NCBI RefSeq assembly: GCF_019968605.1
Contig: NZ_CP082966.1
Span: forward strand, 2,341,001 to 2,405,000
DNA length: 64,000 nucleotides
DNA from: Polaribacter litorisediminis
GTDB taxonomy: Bacteria; Bacteroidota; Bacteroidia; Flavobacteriales; Flavobacteriaceae
Direction of reading: 5' to 3'
Below, one piece after another: positions 36,936 through 45,493 of the stretch (positions within the stretch are counted from its first letter, which is position 1; each line of letters begins with the position of its first letter). The notes beneath the pieces are model-generated. The model was not told where the DNA came from. It did no database searches and was given only the letters and a program-made list of their open reading frames with translations. Made by a program: the position numbers and the translations under genes.

Positions 36936-37904
36936 ATGAAACTAAATTTATTTACTGTTGCGGCTTTCTTATTGTTATTAGGAAGTTGCAAAACACACAA
37001 ACCGATCGAAATTGATAGCGACGAATTACTTGCCAACATTCAGATTTTATCTGATGATTCACTAGAAGGAAGAGCTTTTTCTACATTAGGAAATCAGCAA
37101 GCACAACAAATTATTCTTGATGAGTATACAGCACTAGGATTGGAACCTGTTTTGGGAAATAATTTCCTTCATGGATTTTCACATACTTTTAAGGGTAAAA
37201 AAAGGCAAGATGTATTTCCGATAAAAAATCCCAAAAAAGATTTTTCTAATGTAACAGATACCATTGCAAAAGGTGCTAATGTTATCGGTATGTTAAAAGG
37301 TCCATCCGATAAAAGTATCGTAATTAGTGCCCATTTCGATCATTTAGGAATTATAGATGGTAAAATATTTAATGGCGCAGATGATAATGCTTCTGGAACT
37401 GCAGCATTATTTACTATTATAAAATACTTTAAAAACAACCCCACAAAACATAATTTAATTTTTGCTGCTTTTGATGCCGAAGAAATAGGCTCTTTGGGTG
37501 CAGATTATTTCTTAAAAAACTATGCTGATAAATCAAATATTAGTTTGAATATCAATATGGATATGATTGCTCATAGTGAATATGACCCTGAATTATTTGC
37601 CTGTGGCTTGCATCATTATCCCGAATTAAGAAACCCTTTAGAAGACGTTAAATCTGATAAAGTACTTTTATTATTTGGTCATGATGACTCTAAAAATAAA
37701 GAACAAGCCGACTGGACTTTTTCTTCTGATCATAGAGTTTTTCACCGAGAAAAAATACCTTTTATTTATTTTGGTGTACCAGATCATAAAGACTATCATA
37801 GAGCTACAGATACTTTCGAAACTATCAATAAAGATTTTTATATAGAATCTGTAAAAGTTATTATACGGGCTATTGAAAATCTTGATGAATATTTAGCGAA
37901 CTAA
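36936..37904 (+). CDS. M28-family zinc peptidase, lipoprotein
   Basis: ATG 36936 gives a lipoprotein signal (MKLNLFTVAAFLLLLGSC, lipobox LLGSC), preferred to an ATG 90 bases upstream. The protein has about 322 residues. The M28 pattern is clear: SAHFDHLG (His, Asp), FNGADDNASG (Asp), FAAFDAEEIG (catalytic Glu and metal Glu), NMDMIA and the late HRATDTFE (His). It is an aminopeptidase on the periplasmic side or outer membrane. Promoter TTG/TATCTTTG lies directly upstream. Confidence 0.9.
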   Translation: MKLNLFTVAAFLLLLGSCKTHKPIEIDSDELLANIQILSDDSLEGRAFSTLGNQQAQQIILDEYTALGLEPVLGNNFLHGFSHTFKGKKRQDVFPIKNPKKDFSNVTDTIAKGANVIGMLKGPSDKSIVISAHFDHLGIIDGKIFNGADDNASGTAALFTIIKYFKNNPTKHNLIFAAFDAEEIGSLGADYFLKNYADKSNISLNINMDMIAHSEYDPELFACGLHHYPELRNPLEDVKSDKVLLLFGHDDSKNKEQADWTFSSDHRVFHREKIPFIYFGVPDHKDYHRATDTFETINKDFYIESVKVIIRAIENLDEYLAN

Positions 37905-38054
37905 AGGTTTAAAAAAGATGATAATTTTGAATGCTTCTTTTTAAAATAGTAAAATCTATTCCTTAAAAAAGAACAATAGTTAAAAGTAAATCTAATTTTA
38001 AATCGCTAATCTCTTTTTTATCAATACTTTTGCACGCAATTTGAAAACATAGAG

Positions 38055-38501
38055 ATGAAACGTATTAAAGAATATAAAAAACTTTTTCAAGTAGAAGGTA
38101 AAATAGATCTAAAGGAATTAAAAACCTCTTACCGAAGTTTAGTGAAAGAATGGCATCCTGATAAATTTCAGGATGAAGAAAAAAAAGCCGAAGCAGAAAA
38201 TGTTAGTACCAGAATTATAGATGGATATCATTTTTTAGTAAGCATTGCTCCAGAAACAAAAGAAGCAAATTTAGAAGCTTACAAAACCACGATAACAGAG
38301 TTCCAAGTTGCAGATTGGCACCATAAAAGTATGTTGTTAGAAGTTACGTTTACAGACGGAAATACGTATGAATATTTTGGAGTTAGTAAAATACTTTTCG
38401 GAAAATTTGTAAACGCAAAATCTATGAATAACTTCGGAAAAAGAAATATATTTAATTCTTTCTTATATAGAAAATCTAAAAAAGCGTCTGTAATGGCATA
38501 A
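38055..38501 (+). CDS. J-domain protein fused to a KTSC domain
   Basis: A 148-residue protein. The N-terminal half is a compact J domain with the HPD triad in VKEWHPDKF (about residue 35), which would stimulate a DnaK-type ATPase. The C-terminal half (YEYFGVSKILFGKFVNAKSM and FNSFLYRK) is a KTSC domain, found in small proteins of uncertain function and next to nucleic-acid enzymes. It has no Gly/Phe or zinc region, so it is not a DnaJ chaperone proper. TACTTTTG at 38025-38032 is a -7 box match. It is monocistronic with a terminator behind it. Confidence 0.82.
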   Translation: MKRIKEYKKLFQVEGKIDLKELKTSYRSLVKEWHPDKFQDEEKKAEAENVSTRIIDGYHFLVSIAPETKEANLEAYKTTITEFQVADWHHKSMLLEVTFTDGNTYEYFGVSKILFGKFVNAKSMNNFGKRNIFNSFLYRKSKKASVMA

Positions 38502-38534
38502 ATACCTTGACGTAGAAATATTCTAAATTTATTG

Positions 38535-38568
38535 AAAAGAGATTGTTTTAAAAGCAATCTCTTTTTTA
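38535..38568 (+). terminator. Rho-independent terminator
   Basis: Arms AAAAGAGATTG / CAATCTCTTTT with a 9-base loop and T run, directly after the J-domain gene. Confidence 0.8.
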
Positions 38569-38626
38569 TTTGCTGTAATTAAACTCCCTATTTTTTTGTA
38601 CTTTAGTATACTTATAAAAATGAACA

Positions 38627-39538
38627 ATGAAACGAATGATGCCTTTATACTCTGTACTTATCTTTAGCTTTGTGTTCTTTTTTTGTTCAAATCCTGAACA
38701 GAAAAAAGAAGTGATGCAACCCAAAGCATCTATGGAAAAAATTGAAAAACATCCAAATTTCAATAACTATTGGTATGCCGGAAAAGCAGAAATAACATCT
38801 TACCAACTTTCTCAAGTTCGTTATGGTGAAATTCATCAAGGAATTGCTGTAAACATTTTTGTTACAGAAGATTTTCTTCCAGAAAAACAAGTAAAAGCTG
38901 ATGCACCTAGCAAAAAGAATATTCCGATTTTGAAACTGAATAGTACAAAAAAGTTTACTACCGGAATTTATCCTTATTCTCTAATGAATAGTACCTTCTC
39001 TCCTATCGACATCCGTCAGCAAGCGATTAAAATTTCTTTTTCGGCACAAGAATGGTGTGGAAATACTTTTGTGCAATTAAACAATACATCGAATTTTAAA
39101 ATTGATTTTTATTCGTATTTTGAAAGTAACTCAGATCGGAACATTACCTTGAGTAAAGATATTTTAGAAAATGAAATTTGGACTCAAATCCGAATTTCGC
39201 CTACAAATTTACCTACCGGAAAATTGCAAATAATTCCTTCTTTTGAGTATTTATCTTTACATCACAAAAAGTTTACAGCTTATGAAGCGATTGCTGCTTT
39301 AGAAGTTACAGATCATTTTATAGTGTACTCGATAAAATATCCAATATTAAAAAGAACACTTATTATAAAAGCGACCAAAGAATTTCCATATACTATTGAA
39401 TCTTGGGAAGAAACCATTTCTAGTCGAGGAAAAATGCTAACGACCAAAGCTGCGAAAATTAAAACGATACAATCTGCCTATTGGAGTAAAAATAGAGTTT
39501 CTGATATTGAGGAGCGGAAAGAATTAGGCTTAGAGTAA
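38627..39538 (+). CDS. Conserved lipoprotein of unknown function
   Basis: A 303-residue protein with a lipoprotein signal (MKRMMPLYSVLIFSFVFFFC; Cys in FFFCSN). The motif NNYWYAGKAEITSYQLSQ followed by RYGEIHQG and KQVKAD recurs in a Bacteroidota family sometimes mislabelled septum formation inhibitor Maf. No Maf motifs are present. The remainder is predicted beta-rich. It should sit on the periplasmic face of a membrane. The function is unknown. It is followed by a terminator shared with the convergent trxB. Confidence 0.7.
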   Translation: MKRMMPLYSVLIFSFVFFFCSNPEQKKEVMQPKASMEKIEKHPNFNNYWYAGKAEITSYQLSQVRYGEIHQGIAVNIFVTEDFLPEKQVKADAPSKKNIPILKLNSTKKFTTGIYPYSLMNSTFSPIDIRQQAIKISFSAQEWCGNTFVQLNNTSNFKIDFYSYFESNSDRNITLSKDILENEIWTQIRISPTNLPTGKLQIIPSFEYLSLHHKKFTAYEAIAALEVTDHFIVYSIKYPILKRTLIIKATKEFPYTIESWEETISSRGKMLTTKAAKIKTIQSAYWSKNRVSDIEERKELGLE

Positions 39539-39548
39539 CCAAAAGGCT

Positions 39549-39583
39549 AAAAAGCGATTATATAAAATATATAATCGCTTTTT
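39549..39583. terminator. Bidirectional terminator
   Basis: Arms AAAAAGCGATTATAT / ATATAATCGCTTTTT with a 5-base loop, between the convergent lipoprotein and trxB genes. Confidence 0.85.
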
Positions 39584-39605
39584 TTATTCTGTAAAAGTGC
39601 CATTA

Positions 39606-40553
39606 CTATTCCAAAGCTCCTAAGTATCGCTCTGCATCTAAAGCAGCCATGCAACCAGTACCTGCTGCGGTAACTGCTTGTCTGTATTCTTTATCCTGAA
39701 TATCACCAGCAGCAAAAACGCCTGGTAAATTTGTTTTGGTTGTTTTTCCTTTTGTAATTAAATATCCAGTTTCATCCATCTCTAAAACACCTTTAAATAA
39801 ATCTGAATTTGGCGTATGACCAATTGCGATAAAAACGCCTGTAATTGGCATGTTAAAAGTTTCTTTTGTTTGATTATCGATGGCTCTAATACCTTCCACA
39901 ACTTTGTCTCCTAAAACCTCATCAATTTCAGTGTTGTATAAAACTTCAATATTTTTAGTTCTATTTACTCTATGTTGCATCGCTTTTGAAGCCCGCATGT
40001 AGTCTTTACGAACCAAAATGGTAACCTTGCTACAAATATTCGCTAAATAAGTAGCTTCTTCCGCAGCAGTATCTCCAGCCCCTACAACGACTACGTCTTG
40101 TCCTTTATAGAAAAAACCATCGCATGTTGCACATGCCGAAACACCTCCTCCAATTAAACGCTGTTCGCTTTCAATTCCCAAATATTTTGCTGATGCACCT
40201 GTAGAAATTATAATCGTTTGTGCTTCTATTTGTTTGTCTTCGTCCACAATAACTTTATGAACTCCACCAATTTTATCACTTAATTCTACCTTCGTCACCA
40301 TTCCAAAACGCACATCCGTACCAAAACGTTCAGCTTGTTTCTTTAAATCTTCCATCATGGCAGGTCCATCAGTTCCTTCTGCATATCCAGGAAAATTATC
40401 AACCTCTGTTGTGGTTGTTAATTGCCCTCCCATTTGCATACCTGTATATACAACTGGTTTCATATCTGCTCTTGCCGCATAAATTGCTGCTGTATATCCT
40501 GCAGGACCTGAACCTATTATTAAACACTTTATTTTTTCTATATTTTCTGACAT
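39606..40553 (-). CDS. trxB: Thioredoxin-disulfide reductase
   Basis: A 315-residue flavoprotein. FAD site GSGPAGYTAAIYAA near the N terminus, redox motif CATCDG in SACATCDGFFY, NADPH site VVGAGDTAAEEATYLA and C-terminal FAD contact FAAGDIQDKEYRQAV are all in order, normal for low-molecular-weight TrxB. It transfers electrons from NADPH to thioredoxin and thereby supports the peroxiredoxin at 10.2 kb. A single minus-strand gene. Confidence 0.95.
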   Translation of the reverse strand: MSENIEKIKCLIIGSGPAGYTAAIYAARADMKPVVYTGMQMGGQLTTTTEVDNFPGYAEGTDGPAMMEDLKKQAERFGTDVRFGMVTKVELSDKIGGVHKVIVDEDKQIEAQTIIISTGASAKYLGIESEQRLIGGGVSACATCDGFFYKGQDVVVVGAGDTAAEEATYLANICSKVTILVRKDYMRASKAMQHRVNRTKNIEVLYNTEIDEVLGDKVVEGIRAIDNQTKETFNMPITGVFIAIGHTPNSDLFKGVLEMDETGYLITKGKTTKTNLPGVFAAGDIQDKEYRQAVTAAGTGCMAALDAERYLGALE

Positions 40554-40669
40554 AATCCTCTAAAATTGAACAACAAATTTAATTTTTTAGATTTATTTAC
40601 ACTATTATTTCGAATGATAATTATAATAGATTGATAATAAAAACTTATTGAAACTGTATGTACTGTTTT

Positions 40670-41098
40670 CTAATTTTTAGATTCCATTTCTACCTCATTT
40701 ACAGTGATCATTTTAAGATTTTTATTACCCCAAGCATTGGTAATATAATTCATAACATCTGCAACCTCATCATTTTCTAAACCCAATGGAGGCATTATTT
40801 GACGGTAAGTAACTCCGTTTACAACAATTTTACCTTTTACGCCATTTTTTATTGCCCGAATACTTTCTGCTCGCTTACTTAATAAATAATCAGAATTAGC
40901 CAATGGTGGAAAAACTCTTGGAATTCCTTGTCCGTTTGGTAAATGACAAGTAACACACATATCTATATAAATTTCTTTTCCTCTTTTTATACTTTCTATC
41001 AATTTTGAATCTTGATTGATTTTCTGATACTTTTGTTCTTTTTCTGTAAAAGAATAAATTATATAGCTTAAAAAAAATATCAATAGTACTTTTTTCAT
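40670..41098 (-). CDS. Class I c-type cytochrome
   Basis: A 142-residue exported protein with an N-terminal signal (MKKVLLIFFLSYIIYSF) and one haem motif CVTCH near residue 48. The distal methionine is probably in RQIMPPLG. It is an electron carrier on the periplasmic side. It begins 1 base after the stop of the sugar-dehydrogenase gene and is likely the electron acceptor for that enzyme. Confidence 0.85.
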   Translation of the reverse strand: MKKVLLIFFLSYIIYSFTEKEQKYQKINQDSKLIESIKRGKEIYIDMCVTCHLPNGQGIPRVFPPLANSDYLLSKRAESIRAIKNGVKGKIVVNGVTYRQIMPPLGLENDEVADVMNYITNAWGNKNLKMITVNEVEMESKN

Positions 41099-41099
41099 C

Positions 41100-42191
41100 T
41101 TATTTTATCATTAATTTAATAATTCCTACGCCCTCAATTCCAACAAATATGTAACCCTCAGGCCCTTGTTCTATTGAACGAACTCTACCTAATCCTTCTA
41201 AAATTTTTTGTTCTTTCACTACTTTTCCGTTCTGTAGGGTACAGTTAGCAATGTATTGAAACTTTAAAGAGCCTACCAACAAATTTCCTTTCCAATTCGG
41301 ATATTTGTCTGAATTTACAAAAGCCATGCCGCTAGGAGCAATCGATGGGGTCCAGTAATGCAGAGGTTGCTCCATACCTTCCTTTTTGGTTATCCCTGTA
41401 AATTTAGACCCAGAGTAATTTACTCCATAACTTATTATGGGCCAGCCATAATTTTTCCCTTTATGGATGATATTAATTTCATCTCCTCCCTTAGGACCAT
41501 GTTCATGTGACCAAATTTCATTGGTAAAAGGATTTATTTCCATTCCTTGCGGATTTCGATGACCATAACTATAAATCGCTGCTTTTGCATTCGACTCATT
41601 TACAAAAGGATTGTCATCAGGGATACTACCATCATCATTTAACCGATAAATTTTACCACAATCTCTTGTAATATCCTGTGGATTTTCATCTCTATTTCCG
41701 CGATCTCCAATACTAAAATAGACTCGATTCTGTGCATCAAAAACAATTCTAGAACCAAAATGTTGTCCTTTTCTACTATTTGGTTCCGCTTTATATAACA
41801 CCTTTTTGTTGATGAGTGTATTGCTCTTTAATTCAGCACTCATTAAAGTTGTATTTGCACCACTTCCTGTTCCTTCTGATGAAGCGTATGTAAAATAAAT
41901 AAGGTTATTTTCTGTAAAATTTGGATGTAATTCTATATCCATCAAACCTCCTTGACCACGCACTGTAACTTCTGGAAGTCCTGAAATTATGGTTTTTTTT
42001 CCATTTTTAAAATGAATCAATTTGCCTTCTTTTTCAGTAATTAAAATTGAATTATCCGGCAGAAACACAAAACCCCAAGGAATGCTTATATCTGAAACAA
42101 TAACTTCATACGTTAGGTTGCCTTGCTTTTGAGCATATCCTAAGGAGGATAACCCAAAAAAAAGAAGAAATATTAAATTAGAAAACCTCAT
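41100..42191 (-). CDS. PQQ-dependent sugar dehydrogenase (GSDH family)
   Basis: A 363-residue secreted six-bladed propeller. Signal peptide MRFSNLIFLLFFGLSSLGYAQ. Motifs typical of soluble aldose/sorbosone dehydrogenases: IPWGFVFLPD, GGLMDIELHPNF, GSRIVFDAQNRVYFSIGDRG and WSHEHGPKGGDEINII (catalytic His region and calcium/PQQ contacts). It oxidises aldoses or related compounds and passes electrons to a cytochrome, here the downstream gene. PQQ must come from elsewhere; no pqq genes are in the window. The substrate is not known. Confidence 0.88.
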   Translation of the reverse strand: MRFSNLIFLLFFGLSSLGYAQKQGNLTYEVIVSDISIPWGFVFLPDNSILITEKEGKLIHFKNGKKTIISGLPEVTVRGQGGLMDIELHPNFTENNLIYFTYASSEGTGSGANTTLMSAELKSNTLINKKVLYKAEPNSRKGQHFGSRIVFDAQNRVYFSIGDRGNRDENPQDITRDCGKIYRLNDDGSIPDDNPFVNESNAKAAIYSYGHRNPQGMEINPFTNEIWSHEHGPKGGDEINIIHKGKNYGWPIISYGVNYSGSKFTGITKKEGMEQPLHYWTPSIAPSGMAFVNSDKYPNWKGNLLVGSLKFQYIANCTLQNGKVVKEQKILEGLGRVRSIEQGPEGYIFVGIEGVGIIKLMIK

Positions 42192-42246
42192 TTTTAACAG
42201 AAATTAAATTCACAAAAAAGACTAACGCAATATATAAATATTATGT

Positions 42247-42254
42247 TATATTTG
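42247..42254 (+). promoter_or_regulatory. -7 box TATATTTG of tRNA-Pro
   Basis: TATATTTG matches TANNTTTG, 24 bases before the tRNA 5' end. No clear TTG is seen at -33. Confidence 0.45.
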
Positions 42255-42278
42255 CATTCCTAAAATGATCAATCATTT

Positions 42279-42353
42279 CGGGGTGTAGCGTAGCCCGGTC
42301 ATCGCGCCTCGTTTGGGACGAGGAGGTCGCAGGTTCGAATCCTGCCACCCCGA
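42279..42353 (+). tRNA. tRNA-Pro (anticodon TGG)
   Basis: Acceptor arms CGGGGTG / CACCCCG with discriminator A pair over 7 bases. The anticodon stem CCTCG/CGAGG has loop TTTGGGA, so the anticodon is TGG. The T arm contains GGTTCGAATCC. It has 75 bases; CCA is not encoded. A hairpin at 42377-42412 follows as terminator. Confidence 0.96.
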
Positions 42354-42376
42354 CAACTTTAGGTATCATATTAGTT

Positions 42377-42412
42377 CAAAACCTTGGTAATCTTGCGATT
42401 ATCAAGGTTTTG
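42377..42412 (+). terminator. tRNA-Pro terminator
   Basis: Arms CAAAACCTTG / CAAGGTTTTG extended by an internal AATC/GATT pair, followed shortly by a T run (TAGTTTTT). Confidence 0.75.
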
Positions 42413-42524
42413 TAGTTTTTAGGCAATCATAAAATTTGATTGATAAATATAAAACTCATTCAAAATCAGCAAATAAAGAATTTCTTGAAACGAACTATCC
42501 TCGAGCCAGCCCCATAGAGGTACC

Positions 42525-43686
42525 TGCCTGTATTCTATGATTAAACCAGCCAAGAAATGTTAAAGTTATCAACAATTTTAAGCAGCATATTTCATGGTGT
42601 CTATATAAGGCTCTTTTCTATTAACAACCGCGAATATTCTTGATACTAATTTGTTTCTTATTATATTTATTGTACTCATTTTATTCTTTCCTTCTGCTAC
42701 TCTTTTTTCATAGTAAATTCTCATTTCAGCATTATGTTGGATACTTGTTTTTGCACACAAATCAAGAAGACTTTTTATTTTTTTATTTGCCAGATTACTC
42801 ACTTTAGTTTTACCTCTTATACTAGTTCCAGATTGATTTTGAAATGGAGCAATACCAGAATAAGATGCAAATTTTCGATGGTTTTTGAACTTAGTAAAGT
42901 TAGCTGTGTATGCTATCATAAACAGAGCTGTCTGAGATCCGATACCTTTAATGGATGTTATTAGCTTATAATTATTTAGCATGCTTTGGTTACTCTTTAA
43001 AACATCCATCATTTCATGTTCTACTTCTTGAATTTGTTTAGTCAAGTAGCTAATCATTTTCTGCTGAGTGGATAGGAGTGTTTTATTATCTTTTTTAACA
43101 AGCACACGCTTTTGTTCTTTAAGCGAAGCTTTAAAACCAGCTCTTTGCTTTACTAACCTCTGGCGGAGAGAAAGAAGGTGCTTAAGGCTTTGTTCTTCCT
43201 TACACGAAAGCTTTGTAGGTGTAATCTCATCTCTCATTCGATAAGCATATTTTGCTATCTTTTTTGCATCTGCTTTATCGCTTTTACCTCTTGTCATTCC
43301 CATTGATTGTTTAATTTCAAGACCTGGAACTAGAAAAAAAGGAATGTGTTTTGATGCTAAATAAACGGATAAACCATCAGAGTAAAGTCCAGTGTGTTCA
43401 AACACAAAAATGATGTTCTCTTTTGGTAACTCAGAATTCTTGTAAGTCCAATCAACCAATTTTTTGTAGCCTTTTTTGTCATTTTGAAATTCACTTTCAA
43501 TTTGACTGGAATGGATTCTTGCATCGAAAGTTAATTTGCTCATGTCGATGCCAACTGTGTCTTTAATATTCATAATTTTATAAAGTTTAAAATGGTTACC
43601 TTGACTAACACCTTTATAAGGTAAATTCTAGTATTCTATTTGGTCCTTGTAACCTGGTTAATAAAGAACGAGGACTAATACAGGCA
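42525..43686 (-). mobile_element. IS110-family (IS1111-like) insertion element
   Basis: The limits are minimum limits set by a 10-bp inverted pair: TGCCTGTATT at 42525-42534 and AATACAGGCA at 43677-43686. These look like the subterminal inverted repeats of the IS1111 subgroup. True ends lie somewhat outside. Non-coding flanks are 43 bases on the stop side and about 100 bases on the start side of the transposase gene. IS110 elements usually carry a structured guide RNA in such a flank. The element lies 170 bases after tRNA-Pro. Confidence 0.7.
42578..43573 (-). CDS. IS110-family transposase (DEDD recombinase)
   Basis: A 331-residue protein. N-terminal RuvC-like DEDD domain: VGIDMSKLTFDA (first Asp), FVFEHTGLYS (Glu) and RGKSDKADAKKIAKYA (Asp pair). 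C-terminal Tnp_20 domain with LITSIKGIGSQTA and FASYSGIAPFQNQSG, where the catalytic Ser is expected. It has full length and no stops. It catalyses RNA-guided insertion without terminal repeats in the family. It should be active if its RNA is intact. Confidence 0.93.
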   Translation of the reverse strand: MNIKDTVGIDMSKLTFDARIHSSQIESEFQNDKKGYKKLVDWTYKNSELPKENIIFVFEHTGLYSDGLSVYLASKHIPFFLVPGLEIKQSMGMTRGKSDKADAKKIAKYAYRMRDEITPTKLSCKEEQSLKHLLSLRQRLVKQRAGFKASLKEQKRVLVKKDNKTLLSTQQKMISYLTKQIQEVEHEMMDVLKSNQSMLNNYKLITSIKGIGSQTALFMIAYTANFTKFKNHRKFASYSGIAPFQNQSGTSIRGKTKVSNLANKKIKSLLDLCAKTSIQHNAEMRIYYEKRVAEGKNKMSTINIIRNKLVSRIFAVVNRKEPYIDTMKYAA

Positions 43687-43735
43687 ATAGGTCATTAATC
43701 TAGCCGACAGAAAAGTTCACCCCGTTCTTTTTTAT
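43574..43735 (-). ncRNA. Candidate IS110 bridge/seek RNA region
   Basis: This non-coding flank directly precedes the transposase start. It contains the hairpin ACCTT-TAT-AAGGT, related segments GGTTACC and GGTAACC/GGTTACAAGG, and the inverted pair AAAGAACG ... CGTTCTTT about 60 bases apart. IS110 elements encode their guide RNA next to the transposase, mostly on the 5' side. The exact ends and strand cannot be fixed by eye. Confidence 0.4.
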
Positions 43736-44033
43736 GTATTTAGTTATCAACAAAATTAGAGTTATTAACAAAGAAAAAAAGAAGCAAAAAAAGAAAGATC
43801 AATTCAATTATGATTTTTTTTAAGTTAATATTTTTGTTTTACAAATCTAAAGGCCGGCAGGCAGGTTTTGCTCGTTTCATTTTGACCTAAAAAGGTCAAA
43901 AACCAAAATTCTATTATTTAGATTCCCGTTTTCACGGGAATAACAATTTCAACGGAAACCCCGACGTAGAGCATCGAGGAATTCTTTTCGATTAACGGAA
44001 CTATATTTCGCAAAATATATAATCAAAAATAGT
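43736..44033. other. Gene-free stretch between IS110 and MITE copy 3
   Basis: About 300 bases without a supportable gene. It holds small hairpins TTTGACC/GGTCAAA near 43884-43906 and TCCCGTTTTCACGGGA at 43922-43938, typical of Flavobacteria spacer repeats. The rest is A/T tracts. Confidence 0.5.
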
Positions 44034-44252
44034 GTTGTCCGATTAAAATTAGCTAAAGTGTTTTAAAGTATTGATAGTCTTGATTTTCAAGAGTTTTTAA
44101 AGTAGTACACCTTGCTATTAAAACCACTTTAGAATTTATGATGTATCGAAAAATTTAAAATCGTAATAATATTGTTTTTCAGTTAGTTACATTCAAGTCT
44201 TTGTTCTTGATTCTAACAGCGAAAGCGGTCTTTTTATCTTTTATCGGACAAT
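44034..44252 (-). mobile_element. MITE-like 219-bp repeat, copy 3
   Basis: Same orientation as copy 2, ends GTTGTCCGAT ... ATCGGACAAT. An (AAT)n tract of about 20 bases follows directly (44255-44276). It lies 31 bases beyond the stop of the LacI-type gene and may act as its transcript end. Confidence 0.8.
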
Positions 44253-44283
44253 AATTAATAATAATAATAATAATAGCTAAAAA

Positions 44284-45309
44284 TTAGATAAGCATTTTTT
44301 TAGTGGATTTTCTAATAATCAAATCTGTGTCTAAAACAACATCTTTATAGCTGATAACTTTATTTTTCTTTTTATCTCTTATTTCTTTATAAAGGAGCTT
44401 GAAAGCCTTTTTACCCATCTCAAATCCAGGTTGATTAATTGTAGTTAAAGATGGAGAAATAACTGATGACATAAACCAATTACTAAAACCAATCACATTT
44501 ATTTGATCAGGTACTTTAACACCTTGATTGTTAAATTCTGCTATAGCTCCTATTGCTACTAAGTCTGTATTAATAAAAATTCCATCAACATCATTATGAT
44601 CTTTTAAAAGTTGATTTGCATAAAACTGACCTTCTTCAAAACTCATTTCATTTAATAGATAGATTAAACTTGGGTCATATATAATATCATTATCTATCAA
44701 AGCTTGTTTATAGCCTAGAAACCTGTCAATAGAATTTTGAGGCAATAAAGGACCTCTAAAATGAGCAATACGTTTACATCCAATTTTTATTAAATGTTCT
44801 GTAGCCTTATACGCTGCTTTTCTATCATCAATAATAACTTTAGAGCATCTTATAATTTTAGCAATTTTATCAAACATCACTAAAGGCGTATCTTGCTCAA
44901 TAATTTCAGTTAAATGTTTATAATCTGCTGTAGCATTGGCTAAAGAAATTAAAATACCATCTACCCTTTTACTTAATAGTAAATCTAATTGTTTTTTTTC
45001 GAGCTCAAAAGATTCATTAGATTGTAGTGTAATTACTAAATATCCTTTTTTTTCTGCCTGTGAAATAATCCCTTTAATAACACTAGAAAAAAAGTGATGT
45101 ACTATTTCTGGAATAATTAAACCAATAGTCTTTGATTCTTTTGTTCTTAAATTTACAGCAAAAGAGTTCGGCTTGTAATTTAACAAAGTAGCAGTTTCTC
45201 GAACTAATTTTCTAGTTTTTTTACTAACATCAGGATATTCTTTCAAGGCTTTAGATACCGTAGTGATAGAAATACCCAATTCTTCTGCTATTTGTTTTAG
45301 TGTGACCAA
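44284..45309 (-). CDS. LacI-family repressor of the sucrose locus
   Basis: A 341-residue protein. N-terminal HTH (MVTLKQIAEELGISITTVSK, then ALKEYPDVS) and hinge helix (NYKPNSFAVNLRTKES) match LacI/GalR proteins. A two-lobed periplasmic-binding-like ligand domain follows (IGLIIPEIVHHFFS, DGIFINTDLVAIGA). It is divergent from the TonB receptor gene across a 184-bp region with two perfect palindromes of LacI type (45374-45414). It most likely represses the locus until a sucrose-derived sugar binds. Confidence 0.9.
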   Translation of the reverse strand: MVTLKQIAEELGISITTVSKALKEYPDVSKKTRKLVRETATLLNYKPNSFAVNLRTKESKTIGLIIPEIVHHFFSSVIKGIISQAEKKGYLVITLQSNESFELEKKQLDLLLSKRVDGILISLANATADYKHLTEIIEQDTPLVMFDKIAKIIRCSKVIIDDRKAAYKATEHLIKIGCKRIAHFRGPLLPQNSIDRFLGYKQALIDNDIIYDPSLIYLLNEMSFEEGQFYANQLLKDHNDVDGIFINTDLVAIGAIAEFNNQGVKVPDQINVIGFSNWFMSSVISPSLTTINQPGFEMGKKAFKLLYKEIRDKKKNKVISYKDVVLDTDLIIRKSTKKMLI

Positions 45310-45373
45310 AATATTATATTTTTATAAAAATTAAACGTTGCTTTTTTACCTGATAAATATAGTCATTTATCTT

Positions 45374-45414
45374 TACCGAAAACGTTTTCGGTAAATCGAA
45401 AACGTTTTCGATTT
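45374..45414. promoter_or_regulatory. Two LacI-type operators in tandem
   Basis: TACCGAAAACGTTTTCGGTA (45374-45393) and a second palindrome centred on TCGAAAACGTTTTCGA (45393-45414). Both share the core CGAAAACGTTTTCG with the central CG step typical of LacI/GalR operators. Centres are 20 bases apart, about two helical turns, so two dimers could bind side by side. They lie 65 bases before the LacI start and 80 bases before the receptor start. Confidence 0.88.
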
Positions 45415-45493
45415 ATTTATTTGATAATTTAAAAACCAATAAAAATACATTTGATAAAAAATAATTAACTTTTTTATTAAATTCACACTTAAA

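Noticed and set aside
38627..39538. Septum inhibitor Maf label for the lipoprotein
   Set aside because: Maf has a nucleotide-pyrophosphatase fold with specific N-terminal motifs that are absent; the protein is a lipoprotein.
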